A stretch of 64,000 bases of DNA from Paenirhodobacter ferrireducens (GTDB lineage: Bacteria; Pseudomonadota; Alphaproteobacteria; Rhodobacterales; Rhodobacteraceae): assembly GCF_004022265.1 (NCBI RefSeq), contig NZ_SAVB01000010.1:93187-157186 (forward strand), written 5' to 3'. Shown piece after piece: positions 7,958 to 16,977 of the stretch. The number at the start of each line of letters is the position of its first letter. Position 1 is the first letter of the stretch. A model generated the notes under the pieces. That model had not been told where the DNA came from. It ran no database searches and was given only the letters and a program-made list of their open reading frames with translations. A program made the translations under genes and the position numbers.

Positions 7958-8662
7958 TCAGTCGACCCGCAGCGCGTCCTTGGCTACCGCCAGAGTGTAA
8001 CCCTTGCGTGAAATGTTCCTGACAAGCAGTTCCGAGACAAGCGCATTGCCCAGCCCGTCGCGCAGCCGCTTGATGCGGGTGGCGCCGGCGGCCTCGTCGC
8101 ACTCCGCCTCGGGCTTGCCCGAGATCACCGATTCGATCTGCGCGCCGGTGAGGATGTCGTCGTCCATTCGCGCCTCCGCCAGCACGGCCAAGGTCTCGAT
8201 CGCGGCGGGGGTCAGCGAGAAGGCCATGTCGTTCAGCATCACCGCATTCTCGGCGCGGCGGATGCGCAGGCTCTGCACCTCGATCCCGGTGCGGCGGATC
8301 TCGCCCATCCGCCGGTTCAGCCCGACGATGGTCAAAAGCAGCACCAAGGCCGCCACCATCAGCGCCGTGGCGAAAACGAGCAGGATGAAAATGATGATCC
8401 GATAGGAGGTCAGCACTTCGGAAAAGGCGGTGCCGGACTGGCCCAGCACCTCGAGCAGGCGCAGCTGCGTCGGGTCGGTCAGGGCATCGTTCTGCACGAA
8501 GATCTGCTCGACGCGCGCGTTGAAGGCATCGGCATCGGGCAGCGACAGGAACAGCAGCGCCGCAGCAAGGCCGAGGATCGCGGTGATCCCCGCCACCCCC
8601 CAGGTCACCGCGCGGGCGCCCGTCTTCAGCCCCTCAGTAACGGAGGAAGTATGGTCCGGCAC
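7958..8662 (-). CDS. Membrane-anchored protein with C-terminal winged-helix domain
   Basis: A 234-residue protein with two hydrophobic helices (about residues 20-40 and 75-105), a region between them of roughly 35 polar residues, and a cytoplasmic C-terminal domain. The last 70 residues (LTGAQIESVIS, then TRIKRLRDGLG, then NISRKGYTLAV) have the layout of an OmpR/PhoB-type winged helix, where an xRLRxxL recognition helix is followed by a GY-x-L wing. The order is the reverse of ToxR/CadC, where the DNA-binding domain is N-terminal. The GTG at 8662 is chosen because AGAGGAAA precedes it at good spacing; it overlaps the end of the upstream secreted-protein gene by 29 bp. The family is not recognised; a membrane-bound transcription factor is an inference. 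Confidence 0.65.
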   Translation of the reverse strand: MPDHTSSVTEGLKTGARAVTWGVAGITAILGLAAALLFLSLPDADAFNARVEQIFVQNDALTDPTQLRLLEVLGQSGTAFSEVLTSYRIIIFILLVFATALMVAALVLLLTIVGLNRRMGEIRRTGIEVQSLRIRRAENAVMLNDMAFSLTPAAIETLAVLAEARMDDDILTGAQIESVISGKPEAECDEAAGATRIKRLRDGLGNALVSELLVRNISRKGYTLAVAKDALRVD

Positions 8663-8927
8663 TGGCTTTCCTCTGCTCGAGTCCTTCGGGCCCGAAAATG
8701 GACAGGATGTTGAGCAGCGTCCAGCCGTCTCGCGCCAGCCGCGGCGCCAATGCGCGGGCGGCCGCCTGTTTCGTGCAGGCATTGTCGGGCAGCTGCGCCA
8801 CGCCGTAGTGGAGGCGCAGCGGATTGTCCCGCTTGGCCTTGTAATCGGCAAAGCACTGCGCCTGCGCCGGCACGGCGACCAGCACGGCAAGGGCAATGGC
8901 AAGGGCGGAGAGCGCATGTGTCATCAT
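8634..8927 (-). CDS. Small exported protein of unknown function
   Basis: A 97-residue protein with a clear Sec signal peptide (MMTHALSALAIALAVLVAVPAQAQ, cleavage after AQA). The mature part of about 73 residues holds two cysteines (CFADYKAKRD and DNACTKQ), so one disulfide is possible, and ends in an aromatic PYFLRY. The family is not recognised. Its 3' end overlaps the start of the membrane-bound winged-helix gene, and the reading order suggests co-expression, so it could be a periplasmic partner of that protein. The start is the first of two adjacent ATGs. Confidence 0.7.
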   Translation of the reverse strand: MMTHALSALAIALAVLVAVPAQAQCFADYKAKRDNPLRLHYGVAQLPDNACTKQAAARALAPRLARDGWTLLNILSIFGPEGLEQRKASAGPYFLRY

Positions 8928-8987
8928 GCCTGCCACGCTGCGATGGGATGTGAAGTTATGCAATGACAAAAGGGGCTTGAGGCCATT

Positions 8988-9000
8988 GTTATCGGATAAC
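8988..9000. promoter_or_regulatory. Palindrome in a divergent promoter region (possible operator)
   Basis: GTTATC-G-GATAAC is a perfect 13-bp palindrome in the 163-bp gap between two divergent genes for exported proteins. It is 61 bp from the minus-strand ATG and 90 bp from the plus-strand ATG, in a locally AT-richer stretch. Position and symmetry suit a dimeric regulator; the binding protein is unknown. Confidence 0.4.
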
Positions 9001-9090
9001 CGGGGGCTGATATTGCGCGGCGGAGGGGCTCTGGCCAAGGGTGAGGGCATCGCAACTGCGGGCCCTCCCGCATCAGCCAGGACAGATCCC

Positions 9091-9609
9091 ATGACCGGAG
9101 TTTTCCGCACCCGCCTGACCGCCGCCATCACCGCTGCCGCGGTGGGGCTCGGCGCTCTCGCCACCACCGCCACCCCGGCCGCCGCGCTCAGCGACGACGG
9201 CAAGCAGGCGCTCGGCTGGGTCGTCGGCATCGGCGCCGCGGCCCTGCTGCTGAACGAGATCGACAAGAACAAGAATCACAACACCGAGCGGCGTTACGAC
9301 AATCGCTACGACAATCGCTACGACAATCGTTACGAGAACCGCTACGAGAACCGCTACGACGATCGCCGCGACCGCGATGATGATCGCCGCGGGGCACGAC
9401 TCACGGTGCCGGGCAACTGCCTGATGCAGGTGCGTACCCGCGACGGTCGGCGCGATGTGGTGCGCGGCGATTGCGCGCAGCACTCGCTCGGCCGGGTCTC
9501 GCTGCCGCGCAGCTGCGCCTTCGACCTCGTCACCGACCGCGGCCGCAAGGAGCGCGTCTATGGCCGCAACTGCCTCGAGGACCGGGGCTTCCGCATCGGC
9601 CGTTACTGA
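9091..9609 (+). CDS. Exported protein with tandem R-Y-D/E-N repeats
   Basis: A 172-residue protein with a Sec-type signal (cleavage near TPAAALS, about residue 33) and a short hydrophobic segment (LGWVVGIGAAALLL, residues 43-56) that may hold it in the membrane. Residues 68-91 are six tetrapeptides R-Y-[DE]-[ND], followed by a strongly charged DRRDRDDDRRG tract. The C-terminal 70 residues hold four cysteines (GNCLMQ, GDCAQ, SCAFD, NCLED), enough for two disulfides. Similar Cys-rich C-termini occur in hypothetical exported proteins of Rhodobacteraceae. Function is unknown. A ribosome site (AGGA) lies about 8 bp before the ATG, and a strong terminator follows. Confidence 0.85.
   Translation: MTGVFRTRLTAAITAAAVGLGALATTATPAAALSDDGKQALGWVVGIGAAALLLNEIDKNKNHNTERRYDNRYDNRYDNRYENRYENRYDDRRDRDDDRRGARLTVPGNCLMQVRTRDGRRDVVRGDCAQHSLGRVSLPRSCAFDLVTDRGRKERVYGRNCLEDRGFRIGRY
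9292..9363 (+). repeat. Six 12-bp tandem repeats in the exported-protein gene
   Basis: Six in-frame copies of CG[CT]TACGA[CG]AA[TC] (the last ending GAT) encode R-Y-D-N three times, R-Y-E-N twice and R-Y-D-D once. The near-identity at DNA level implies recent slippage expansion, and copy number is likely to vary between strains. Confidence 0.9.
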
Positions 9610-9630
9610 GCCGGACACAATCGGCAGGAG

Positions 9631-9655
9631 AGGGCGGGGATTTCCCCGCCCTTTT
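9631..9655 (+). terminator. Rho-independent terminator
   Basis: A perfect 10-bp stem (AGGGCGGGGA/TCCCCGCCCT, TT loop) is followed by TTT. It lies 22 bp after the stop of the repeat-containing exported protein and before rnhB. Confidence 0.85.
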
Positions 9656-9693
9656 CCGTTGCGCGGCAGGGCCCGAAAGGGCAGGACGGGGCC

Positions 9694-10327
9694 ATGACAC
9701 AGGTACCCGACTATTCCTTCGAGCTGGCGGCGCAGGCGCGCGGCCTGATCCGCATCGCCGGCACCGACGAGGTTGGGCGCGGCCCGCTCTGCGGCCCGGT
9801 CACCGCCGCCGCGGTGATTCTCGATCCCGCCCGCATCCCCGAGGGGCTGAACGATTCGAAGAAGCTGTCGGCGAAGCGCCGCGCCGCGCTGGTCGAGGAG
9901 ATCACCGCCACCGCCGACTGGTGTGTGGCCCACGCCAGCGTCGAGGAGATCGACAGCCTCAACATCCTGCGCGCCAGCCATCTGGCGATGTGCCGCGCCG
10001 TCGCAGGGCTGAGGGCGCGCGCCGATCATGTTCTTGTGGACGGCAACCGCGTGCCACAAGATCTAGGGGTCTCGGCCGAGGCGATCGTGAAGGGGGACGG
10101 GCGTTCCGTCTCGATCGCGGCGGCCTCGATCCTGGCCAAGGAAGCGCGCGATGCGCTCATGGTGGGCTTGGCGCAACAATACCCGGGCTATGGCTGGGAG
10201 CGGAATGCGGGCTACCCGACCAGGGACCATCTGCAGGCGCTCCTAGATCTTGGCGTGACCCCCGTTCATAGGCGTTCGTTCAAGCCCGTACACAACATCT
10301 TGTGCCAAGCGAAATCTGTAAGTGCTT

Positions 10328-10329
<2 letters not shown>
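9694..10329 (+). CDS. rnhB: Ribonuclease HII
   Basis: RNase HII nicks DNA 5' of single misincorporated ribonucleotides and removes RNA from RNA-DNA hybrids. The 211-residue protein has the family signature [13 protein letters not shown] with catalytic Asp25-Glu26, the NDSKKLS motif, the third acidic residue in HVLVDGN, and [14 protein letters not shown]-rich AGGACGGGG ribosome site precedes the ATG. It sits directly upstream of ccrM in the same direction, a common pair in Rhodobacterales, but the 111-bp gap with GANTC sites suggests that ccrM also has its own promoter. Confidence 0.95.
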
Positions 10330-11544
<1,215 letters not shown>

Positions 11545-11598
11545 TCCCGATCACGGGTTACCGCCAGTGCCCGTGGTCCGCCCGCGGGCACGACCTTG

Positions 11599-11626
11599 CC
11601 CCGCCGTTCGCTCGGCGGGGTCTTTT
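11599..11626 (+). terminator. Rho-independent terminator of ccrM
   Basis: CCCCGCCG and CGGCGGGG form a perfect 8-bp stem with a 6-nt loop, followed by TCTTTT. Confidence 0.85.
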
Positions 11627-11648
11627 GGCCAAGGGCCGCCGCACTTTT

Positions 11649-11697
11649 CATCTTGCCTGAAATACCTCGCGGGGGTCCGGGGGCGCGCAGCCCCCGG
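11649..11697. repeat. Dispersed intergenic repeat, copy 1
   Basis: A 49-bp block beginning CATCTTGCC, with AAATACCTCGCGGGGGTCC in its middle and ending in a GGGGGCGCG...GCCCCC hairpin, recurs almost unchanged at 60266-60314. Both copies sit in gaps between convergent genes (here ccrM and the MarR gene), which suggests a two-way terminator or 3'-end stabiliser. Confidence 0.75.
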
Positions 11698-11717
11698 TGC
11701 GATCCACCCGATCCCGC

Positions 11718-12158
11718 TCAGCCGTCCTCGAGATGCGCGCGCAGCTCGCGCAGCACCGGCAGCACCGCCCGCACCTTCTCCGGCCCGACCGAGCGCACCA
11801 CATCCGCGATCACCGGCATGAAGGCCGCCAGCGCCGCGTCGCGGGCATGCCGCCCGGCGGGCGAGATCGAGACGAACTTGCGCCGCGCATCGTCCCAGTC
11901 GGGGCGGATATGTACATGCCCCGCCCATTCGAGCTTCGACAGCGTGTTGGTCATCGCGCCGCGGGTGACGTGAAAGGTCGCGGCGAGCTGCGCGGGGGTG
12001 CGCTCCTCGCCGATATGGGCGAGGTGGTTCAGCACCGAGAAATGCGAGATCTCCATGCCGCGCGGCAGCGCCCGGCTCACCGTGTTGCGGGCAAGCTGGT
12101 CGACCATGAAGACCTCGGCGAACAGCGAGGCGGCCAGCGGATCCGAGCCGTCGTTCAT
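11718..12158 (-). CDS. MarR-family transcriptional regulator
   Basis: A 146-residue winged-helix repressor of the MarR type. It has an N-terminal dimerisation helix, an HTH around residues 50-75 (RTPAQLAATFHVTRGAMTNTL), a wing with the family's D-x-R sequence (DWDDARRKFVSISPAG), and C-terminal dimer helices. Ligand and targets are unknown. Its ATG overlaps the stop of the nitrilase-family gene (ATGA), so it is translated from the comF-grxC-nitrilase transcript and may regulate that run or unlinked genes. Confidence 0.9.
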   Translation of the reverse strand: MNDGSDPLAASLFAEVFMVDQLARNTVSRALPRGMEISHFSVLNHLAHIGEERTPAQLAATFHVTRGAMTNTLSKLEWAGHVHIRPDWDDARRKFVSISPAGRHARDAALAAFMPVIADVVRSVGPEKVRAVLPVLRELRAHLEDG

Positions 12159-12997
12159 GGGCCCTCGAAGTCGCGGTCGTGGGAAAGCGAGGGCACGCGG
12201 CCGCGGGCCTCGGCGACGCGCGCCATGTCGATCTCGACCAGCGTCACCCCGGGCGCCTCGCCACCATCGGCCAGCACCTCGCCCCAGGGGGCGACGGCCA
12301 GGCTGTGGCCCCAGGTGCGGCGCAGCCGCTGGCCGGGGGTGGCGTCATGCACGGCATGGGCGCCGCATTGCGCGGGGGCAAGGACGAAGCAGGTGTTCTC
12401 GATCGCGCGGGCGCGCAGCAGGCTTTCCCAATGCGCCGCCCCCGTGGTGTCGTTGAAGGCCGCCGGCAGCGTCAGGATTTGCGCGCCACCCTGCGCGGTG
12501 CGGCGGAACAGCTGCGGGAAACGCAGATCATAGCAGATCGCCATGCCGATCTTCGCGAATCCCGCATCGGCCACCACCGCCCGCGTGCCGGGGCGATACC
12601 CCTCCGATTCGCGGTATTTCTCGGTTTCCGAGACATCGACGTCGAACATGTGGATCTTGTCATAGCGCGCGACGATCGCGCCCGAGGGGCCGATCAGGAA
12701 CGAGCGGTTGGCGAACCGGCCGTCGGCGTCATGCGTCTTCAGCCCGAGCGAGCCGATCAGCAGGGTGATGCCAAGTGCCGCCGCCTCGGCGCGCAGCGCG
12801 GCAAGGGTCGGGTCGTCTTCCTCGTGGCACAGCACCTCGCGCTGCCATCCGCGGTCCGAGGACAGCAGGTTGGTGCATTCGGGGGTCAGCACGAACCCGG
12901 CCCCGGCGGCCGCGGCCTCGCGGATGAAAGCCAGCGTGACCGGCAGGTTGGCCGCCGGATCGTCGCCGACCGAGAGCTGGACAAGAGCGGCCTTCAT
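12155..12997 (-). CDS. Carbon-nitrogen hydrolase (Nit/omega-amidase type)
   Basis: A 280-residue nitrilase-superfamily amidase. The Glu-Lys-Cys triad is visible as Glu40 (LTPECTN), Lys114 (RYDKIHMFDVD) and Cys155 (GMAICYDLRFP). The KIHMFDVD and CYDLRFPQLFR segments place it with Nit1/Nit2 homologues, which hydrolyse deaminated glutathione or alpha-ketoglutaramate (metabolite repair). It overlaps glutaredoxin upstream and the MarR gene downstream, each by 4 bp. A glutathione-related repair role fits the glutaredoxin neighbour, though the exact substrate is inferred. Confidence 0.88.
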   Translation of the reverse strand: MKAALVQLSVGDDPAANLPVTLAFIREAAAAGAGFVLTPECTNLLSSDRGWQREVLCHEEDDPTLAALRAEAAALGITLLIGSLGLKTHDADGRFANRSFLIGPSGAIVARYDKIHMFDVDVSETEKYRESEGYRPGTRAVVADAGFAKIGMAICYDLRFPQLFRRTAQGGAQILTLPAAFNDTTGAAHWESLLRARAIENTCFVLAPAQCGAHAVHDATPGQRLRRTWGHSLAVAPWGEVLADGGEAPGVTLVEIDMARVAEARGRVPSLSHDRDFEGP

Positions 12998-13254
12998 GCG
13001 TCGGCCAACATCGCGTCGAGCTTGCCCGCCGCGTCAAGCGCATGCAGATCGTCGCAGCCGCCGACATGCGCGCCGCCGATGAAGATCTGCGGCACCGTGC
13101 GCCGGCCGTTCGCCCGCGCCATCATCGCGCTGCGCAGCGACGGATCGGCGCCGACGTCGGTCTCCTCGAAGGTCACGCCCTTCTTCGTCAGCAGCGCCTT
13201 GGCGGCGATGCAATAGGGGCAGGTGCGGGTGGTGTAGATCTCGACGCGTTTCAT
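12994..13254 (-). CDS. grxC: Glutaredoxin 3
   Basis: An 86-residue dithiol glutaredoxin that uses glutathione to reduce disulfides. The active site is CPYC near the N-terminus (TTRTCPYCIAAKALL), followed by the cis-Pro motif RTVPQIFIGG and the GGCDDL glutathione-binding end. The ATG at 13254 is used because GGAGGG lies 7 bp upstream; a TTG two codons earlier would be too close to it. It is 35 bp downstream of comF and overlaps the nitrilase-family gene. Confidence 0.95.
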   Translation of the reverse strand: MKRVEIYTTRTCPYCIAAKALLTKKGVTFEETDVGADPSLRSAMMARANGRRTVPQIFIGGAHVGGCDDLHALDAAGKLDAMLADA

Positions 13255-13289
13255 GGGCAATCCCTCCGGTCCGGGCAGATTAGAGGGAT

Positions 13290-14063
13290 TTAGGCGTCTT
13301 TCGCAACGCGCGCCAGTACCGCGACCGAAACCTGCGCCGCGCCGGCCTCCAGCACCGCCTGCGCCGCGGCGGCAAGGGTGGCGCCGGTGGTCATCACGTC
13401 GTCGACGATCAGCACCGGCCGGCCGGCGATCGCGGCGGCATGGCGCGCCCGCACGGCGAGCGCGCCCTCGAGATTGGCGAAACGCTCGGCAGGGCTGCGG
13501 CCGTCCTGGCTGGGCGTGGCGCGCAGGCGTACCAGCAGGTCGGGCAGATGCCTGCCCCCCGCCGCCCGGGCCACCTCGCGCGACAGCAGCGCCGCCTGAT
13601 TGTAGCGCCGCCGGATCAGCCGCAGCCGGTGCAGCGGCACCGGGGCGACGATGGTCTCGGCGCTCAGCAGTGGCGCCGCGGCGCGGGCGAGCCAGCCGCC
13701 GAGCGGGCGCGCCAGGTCAAGCCGGTCGCCGTGTTTCAGCGCCAGCACCAGCTGCCGCCCGGTGCCGGCGTAGCGCAGTGCCGCGCGCCCCTGCGCCCAG
13801 GGGCGCGGGGTGGCAAGGCAGTCGTCGCACTGGACCTGCCCCTCGGCCTCGCCCGGCAGCGGCGCGCCGCAGGCGTCGCAGGCCAGCCCGGTGATGAAGC
13901 CGGTCTCGCTCCAGCAGGGGCCGCACAGGCCGAAGTCCGTGGCCACCGCCGCACCGCAGGCAATGCAGCGCGGCGGCAGAACGACATGCAGCAGTTGCAG
14001 CGCAGCGGCGCGGATCGCCGCTGGCATCCGTTCGCGGATCGCCGTAATCTCCGGCCCCATCAT
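13290..14063 (-). CDS. comF: ComF-family phosphoribosyltransferase-like protein
   Basis: About 257 residues. Two CxxC pairs (CIACG, CGPCW) and a further CDACG/CDDC set form the N-terminal zinc ribbon of ComF/GntX proteins; the C-terminal phosphoribosyltransferase domain has the PRPP loop VLIVDDVMTTGATL. ComF proteins are linked to DNA uptake and to handling of imported DNA, but no other competence gene is near. Two consecutive ATGs (14063, 14060) are possible starts; the first overlaps the ATG of the divergent methyltransferase gene. It heads the comF-grxC-nitrilase-marR run. Confidence 0.88.
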   Translation of the reverse strand: MMGPEITAIRERMPAAIRAAALQLLHVVLPPRCIACGAAVATDFGLCGPCWSETGFITGLACDACGAPLPGEAEGQVQCDDCLATPRPWAQGRAALRYAGTGRQLVLALKHGDRLDLARPLGGWLARAAAPLLSAETIVAPVPLHRLRLIRRRYNQAALLSREVARAAGGRHLPDLLVRLRATPSQDGRSPAERFANLEGALAVRARHAAAIAGRPVLIVDDVMTTGATLAAAAQAVLEAGAAQVSVAVLARVAKDA

Positions 14064-14895
14064 GACCACGCCGCTCCCCCTGACCGATCGAGACGCGCTG
14101 ACGCGCCACCGCCGCCGCGCCGCCGCAGAGCCCGCGCTGTTCCTGCACGAGGATGCCGCCGCCGAACTTCAGGAGAGGCTGCTCGAGGTTAACAGAACGT
14201 TTACGGACCCGGCTCTGGTGACGAATTTCCCGGATCCCTGGCGCGCCGTGCTGCCCGGGGCAAAGGTCGTCGCCGATGACGAGGTGCTGAGCCTCGACCC
14301 CGGCGCGCATGACCTTGTGGTGCACGCGCTATGCCTGCACTGGTCGAACGACATCGTCGGGCAGATGGTGCAGGCGGCGCGCGCACTGCGGCCCGACGGG
14401 CTGTTCATCGCGGTGATGTTCGGCGGCCAGACCCTGACCGAGTTGCGCGCCGCACTGGGCGAGGCCGAGATCGCCGTCACCGGCGGGCTCAGCCCGCGGG
14501 TGCTGCCGATGGGCGAGATCCGCGATCTCGGCGCGCTGATCCAGCGCGCGGGGCTCGCACTGCCGGTCGCCGACAGCGTGATCCGCAAGGTCACCTATCC
14601 CGACCCGCTGCGGCTGCTGACCGACCTGCGCGCCATGGGCGAGACGAATGCGCTGACCGCGCGGCCGCGCCATTTCACCCGCCGCGCGGTGATCGGTGAG
14701 GCACTGCGCCATTATGCCGAGAATTTCGCCGAGCCCGATGGCCGGGTGCGGGCGACCTTCGACATGGTCTGGCTGACCGGCTGGAAGCCGCATGAAAGCC
14801 AGCAGAAGCCGCTGCGCCCCGGCTCGGCCGCGCATCGGCTGGCCGAGGTGCTGGGCACTTTCGAGCTGCCGGCAGGCGACAAGGCCGGGCGCTAG
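14062..14895 (+). CDS. BioC/NDUFAF5-like SAM-dependent methyltransferase
   Basis: A 277-residue class I methyltransferase of the group homologous to mitochondrial NDUFAF5, which hydroxylates an arginine in complex I assembly. The segment LDPGAHDLVVHALCLHWSNDIVGQ matches the post-motif strand of BioC/NDUFAF5 proteins, followed by ALRPDGLFIAVMFGG. The usual GxGxG glycine motif is poorly formed, as is common in this group. Divergence from comF is conserved in many alphaproteobacteria. The ATG overlaps the comF start on the other strand, and no strong ribosome site is visible. It ends in a 4-bp convergent overlap with otsA. Confidence 0.8.
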   Translation: MTTPLPLTDRDALTRHRRRAAAEPALFLHEDAAAELQERLLEVNRTFTDPALVTNFPDPWRAVLPGAKVVADDEVLSLDPGAHDLVVHALCLHWSNDIVGQMVQAARALRPDGLFIAVMFGGQTLTELRAALGEAEIAVTGGLSPRVLPMGEIRDLGALIQRAGLALPVADSVIRKVTYPDPLRLLTDLRAMGETNALTARPRHFTRRAVIGEALRHYAENFAEPDGRVRATFDMVWLTGWKPHESQQKPLRPGSAAHRLAEVLGTFELPAGDKAGR

Positions 14896-16238
14896 CCAAG
14901 CGCGGTCAGGAAGCCCTTCGACCACCAGTGCACATCCTTCTTCAGAAGGAGCTGCATCATCCCCGCGTGCCGCCGCCGGCGTTCGGACAGCGGCATGGCG
15001 AGCGCGGTCATCATCGCCGTCGCCATCTGCTCGGGGTCATGCGGGTTCACGGTAAGCGCGTCGACCAGCTGCTCGGAGGCGCCGGCGAACTGGCTCAGGA
15101 TCAGCACGCCGGGGTCGTCGGGGTCCTGCGCGGCGACGAATTCCTTCGCCACGAGGTTCATCCCGTCCATCAACGGCGTCACCAGCGCGATGTCGGCGGC
15201 GCGGTAGAGCCCGGCCAGCACCTCGCGCGGGACGGGGCGGTTGATGAAGCGGATCGGTGCCCAGGTGATGTCGGCGAAGGTGCCGTTGATCTGGCCCGAG
15301 AGGTGCTCGGTCTCCTGACGGATGTCGTCATAGGCCGTCACCCCCTCGCGCGTCGGCGGCGAGATCTGGATCAGCGAGACGTGGCGGTGCCATTCCTCGT
15401 GCCGGTCGAGGAACTCGCCAAAGGCGCGGAAACGCTGCGGCACGCCCTTGGTGTAATCCAGCCGGTCGACGCCGATCATCAGCCGTCGGTTCGGCTTCAC
15501 CAGCCCCTCGGGCAGCTGCGTCACCTGTTCCTCGGCGAGGGTGCGGAACTCGGCCGCGTCGATGGCGACCGGGAAGGCGGCGATGCGCACCTGTCGCGGC
15601 GCCAGATGGATGAAGCCGCCGGCCAGCTCGGTCGCGCCGCCGATCTGCACCATCGCATCCATGCAGTTGCGCACGTCGCGCTCGGCCTGCAGGCCGACCA
15701 GTTCGTAATGCGCGAGCCATGTGCACAGCTCGGGCCCGTTCGGCAGCGCCTGAAGGGCAAGCGGCGTCGGAAAGGGCGTGTGCAGGAAGAACCCCATCCG
15801 GTTCTCGGCGCCGAGCACGCGCAGGTCATGGGCGAGCGGCAGCAGGTGGAAGTCATGCACCCAGATCCGGTCGTCGGGCTCCAGCACCTCGAGCAGCATC
15901 TTGGCAAGGCGCCGGTTCACCTCCTTGTAGCCGGTCAGGTACTCGCCGCGGATGTCGAGCAGGTCGGTGCGGCCGTGAAACAGCGGCCAGAGCACCGAAT
16001 TCGAATAGCCGTGGTAATAGCTTGCCTGCTCCTCGGGGCTGAGGTCGAAGGCCAGGCGGCGGAACGGGCCGCCCTCGATCTCGGTGAAGCGGGTCTCGGG
16101 CGTCTCGGACAGCTCGCCCGAGCTGCCGATCCAGACGCCGCCGCGTTCGGCCAGCGCATCGGCCAGTGCGACGACCAGCCCGCCCGAGGGGGTGGGGCCA
16201 AGCGGCAGGCGGTTCGAGAGGCAGATCAGACGTCCCAT
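14892..16238 (-). CDS. otsA: Trehalose-6-phosphate synthase
   Basis: A GT20 glycosyltransferase that joins UDP-glucose and glucose-6-phosphate to trehalose-6-phosphate. At 448 residues it is close to the family norm. Visible motifs are the N-terminal LICLSNRLP and the glycine pair of PTPSGGLVVAL, WVHDFHLLPLA, the substrate loop IGVDRLDYTKGVPQRFRAF, and the donor-site segment PLMDGMNLVAKEFVAAQ. It starts 1 bp after the otsB stop, so the two genes form an operon for the compatible solute trehalose. Confidence 0.95.
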   Translation of the reverse strand: MGRLICLSNRLPLGPTPSGGLVVALADALAERGGVWIGSSGELSETPETRFTEIEGGPFRRLAFDLSPEEQASYYHGYSNSVLWPLFHGRTDLLDIRGEYLTGYKEVNRRLAKMLLEVLEPDDRIWVHDFHLLPLAHDLRVLGAENRMGFFLHTPFPTPLALQALPNGPELCTWLAHYELVGLQAERDVRNCMDAMVQIGGATELAGGFIHLAPRQVRIAAFPVAIDAAEFRTLAEEQVTQLPEGLVKPNRRLMIGVDRLDYTKGVPQRFRAFGEFLDRHEEWHRHVSLIQISPPTREGVTAYDDIRQETEHLSGQINGTFADITWAPIRFINRPVPREVLAGLYRAADIALVTPLMDGMNLVAKEFVAAQDPDDPGVLILSQFAGASEQLVDALTVNPHDPEQMATAMMTALAMPLSERRRRHAGMMQLLLKKDVHWWSKGFLTALG

Positions 16239-16239
16239 C

Positions 16240-16977
16240 TCAGCCCTCCATCCCCAGCCAGCGCGCTACCGCCTGCGGGTCGGGCAGCCGGTAGCGCGCG
16301 GCGCTGTCGCCGGGGCCGACCTTGATGCCGAAACCGCCCTGCGTGCCCGCCCAGGCGAGTGCCGGCTCGTCGGTGGCATCGTCGCCCAGAAACACCGGCG
16401 CGCGGCCGGCAAAGGCCGGAAGGGCGCTCAGCGCGGTCAGCGCCCTGTCCTTCGAGGCGCCTGCGGGTTTCAGCTCGAAAGCCATCTTCGCGGGTTGCAC
16501 GGCAAAGCCGGGGCTTGCCGCGGCGAGCGTGTCGACAAAGGCCGCCACCGCGGCCCCGGCTGCGGGCCGGTCGCGGAAATGCACTGCCCCGCCCAGCGTC
16601 TTCGGCTCGTAGAGCAGGCCCTCGCGCGCAGCAAAGGCCGACAGCGCCGCCTGCACCGCGCCGATGCCCTCGGGGGCATGGGCGAGGGGCGGTGCCATCC
16701 CCCGCGCCTCGGCGCCGTGGCTGCCGACGAGGAGCCCGTCGAAGCCGTCGAGAAAACGGGCAAGCTCGGGCAGGGACCGGCCCGAGACGATGGCGAGCGC
16801 GCCCTCGAGCGCGTCGGAAAGCCGGCGCAGATGCGTGGCGAGGCCCGGGGGCACCACCACCGCATCCGGGCGCGGTGCGATGCCGACGAGGGTGCCGTCG
16901 AAGTCGAGGAAGAGGGAGGCGCGCGCGAAATCGGGCGCGGGCGGGGCGCTTGCGGAAAAGGGTCTGTCGGAAGTCAT
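16240..16977 (-). CDS. otsB: Trehalose-6-phosphate phosphatase
   Basis: A 245-residue HAD-superfamily phosphatase that releases trehalose from trehalose-6-phosphate. Motif I is LFLDFDGTL with nucleophile Asp25 and Asp27; motif II is AIVSGRSL, and the late motif is VFLGDDATDEPAL. It is the first gene of the otsBA pair and diverges from hemH across a 101-bp gap. Confidence 0.93.
   Translation of the reverse strand: MTSDRPFSASAPPAPDFARASLFLDFDGTLVGIAPRPDAVVVPPGLATHLRRLSDALEGALAIVSGRSLPELARFLDGFDGLLVGSHGAEARGMAPPLAHAPEGIGAVQAALSAFAAREGLLYEPKTLGGAVHFRDRPAAGAAVAAFVDTLAAASPGFAVQPAKMAFELKPAGASKDRALTALSALPAFAGRAPVFLGDDATDEPALAWAGTQGGFGIKVGPGDSAARYRLPDPQAVARWLGMEG

Noticed and set aside
9292..9363. 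Short tandem repeats considered as a CRISPR array
   Set aside because: Units are only 12 bp with no spacers and lie in frame within a coding region; no cas genes.
14189..14203. GTTAAC and GTTTA as a CtrA-type site
   Set aside because: It lies within the methyltransferase coding region and the spacing is wrong.
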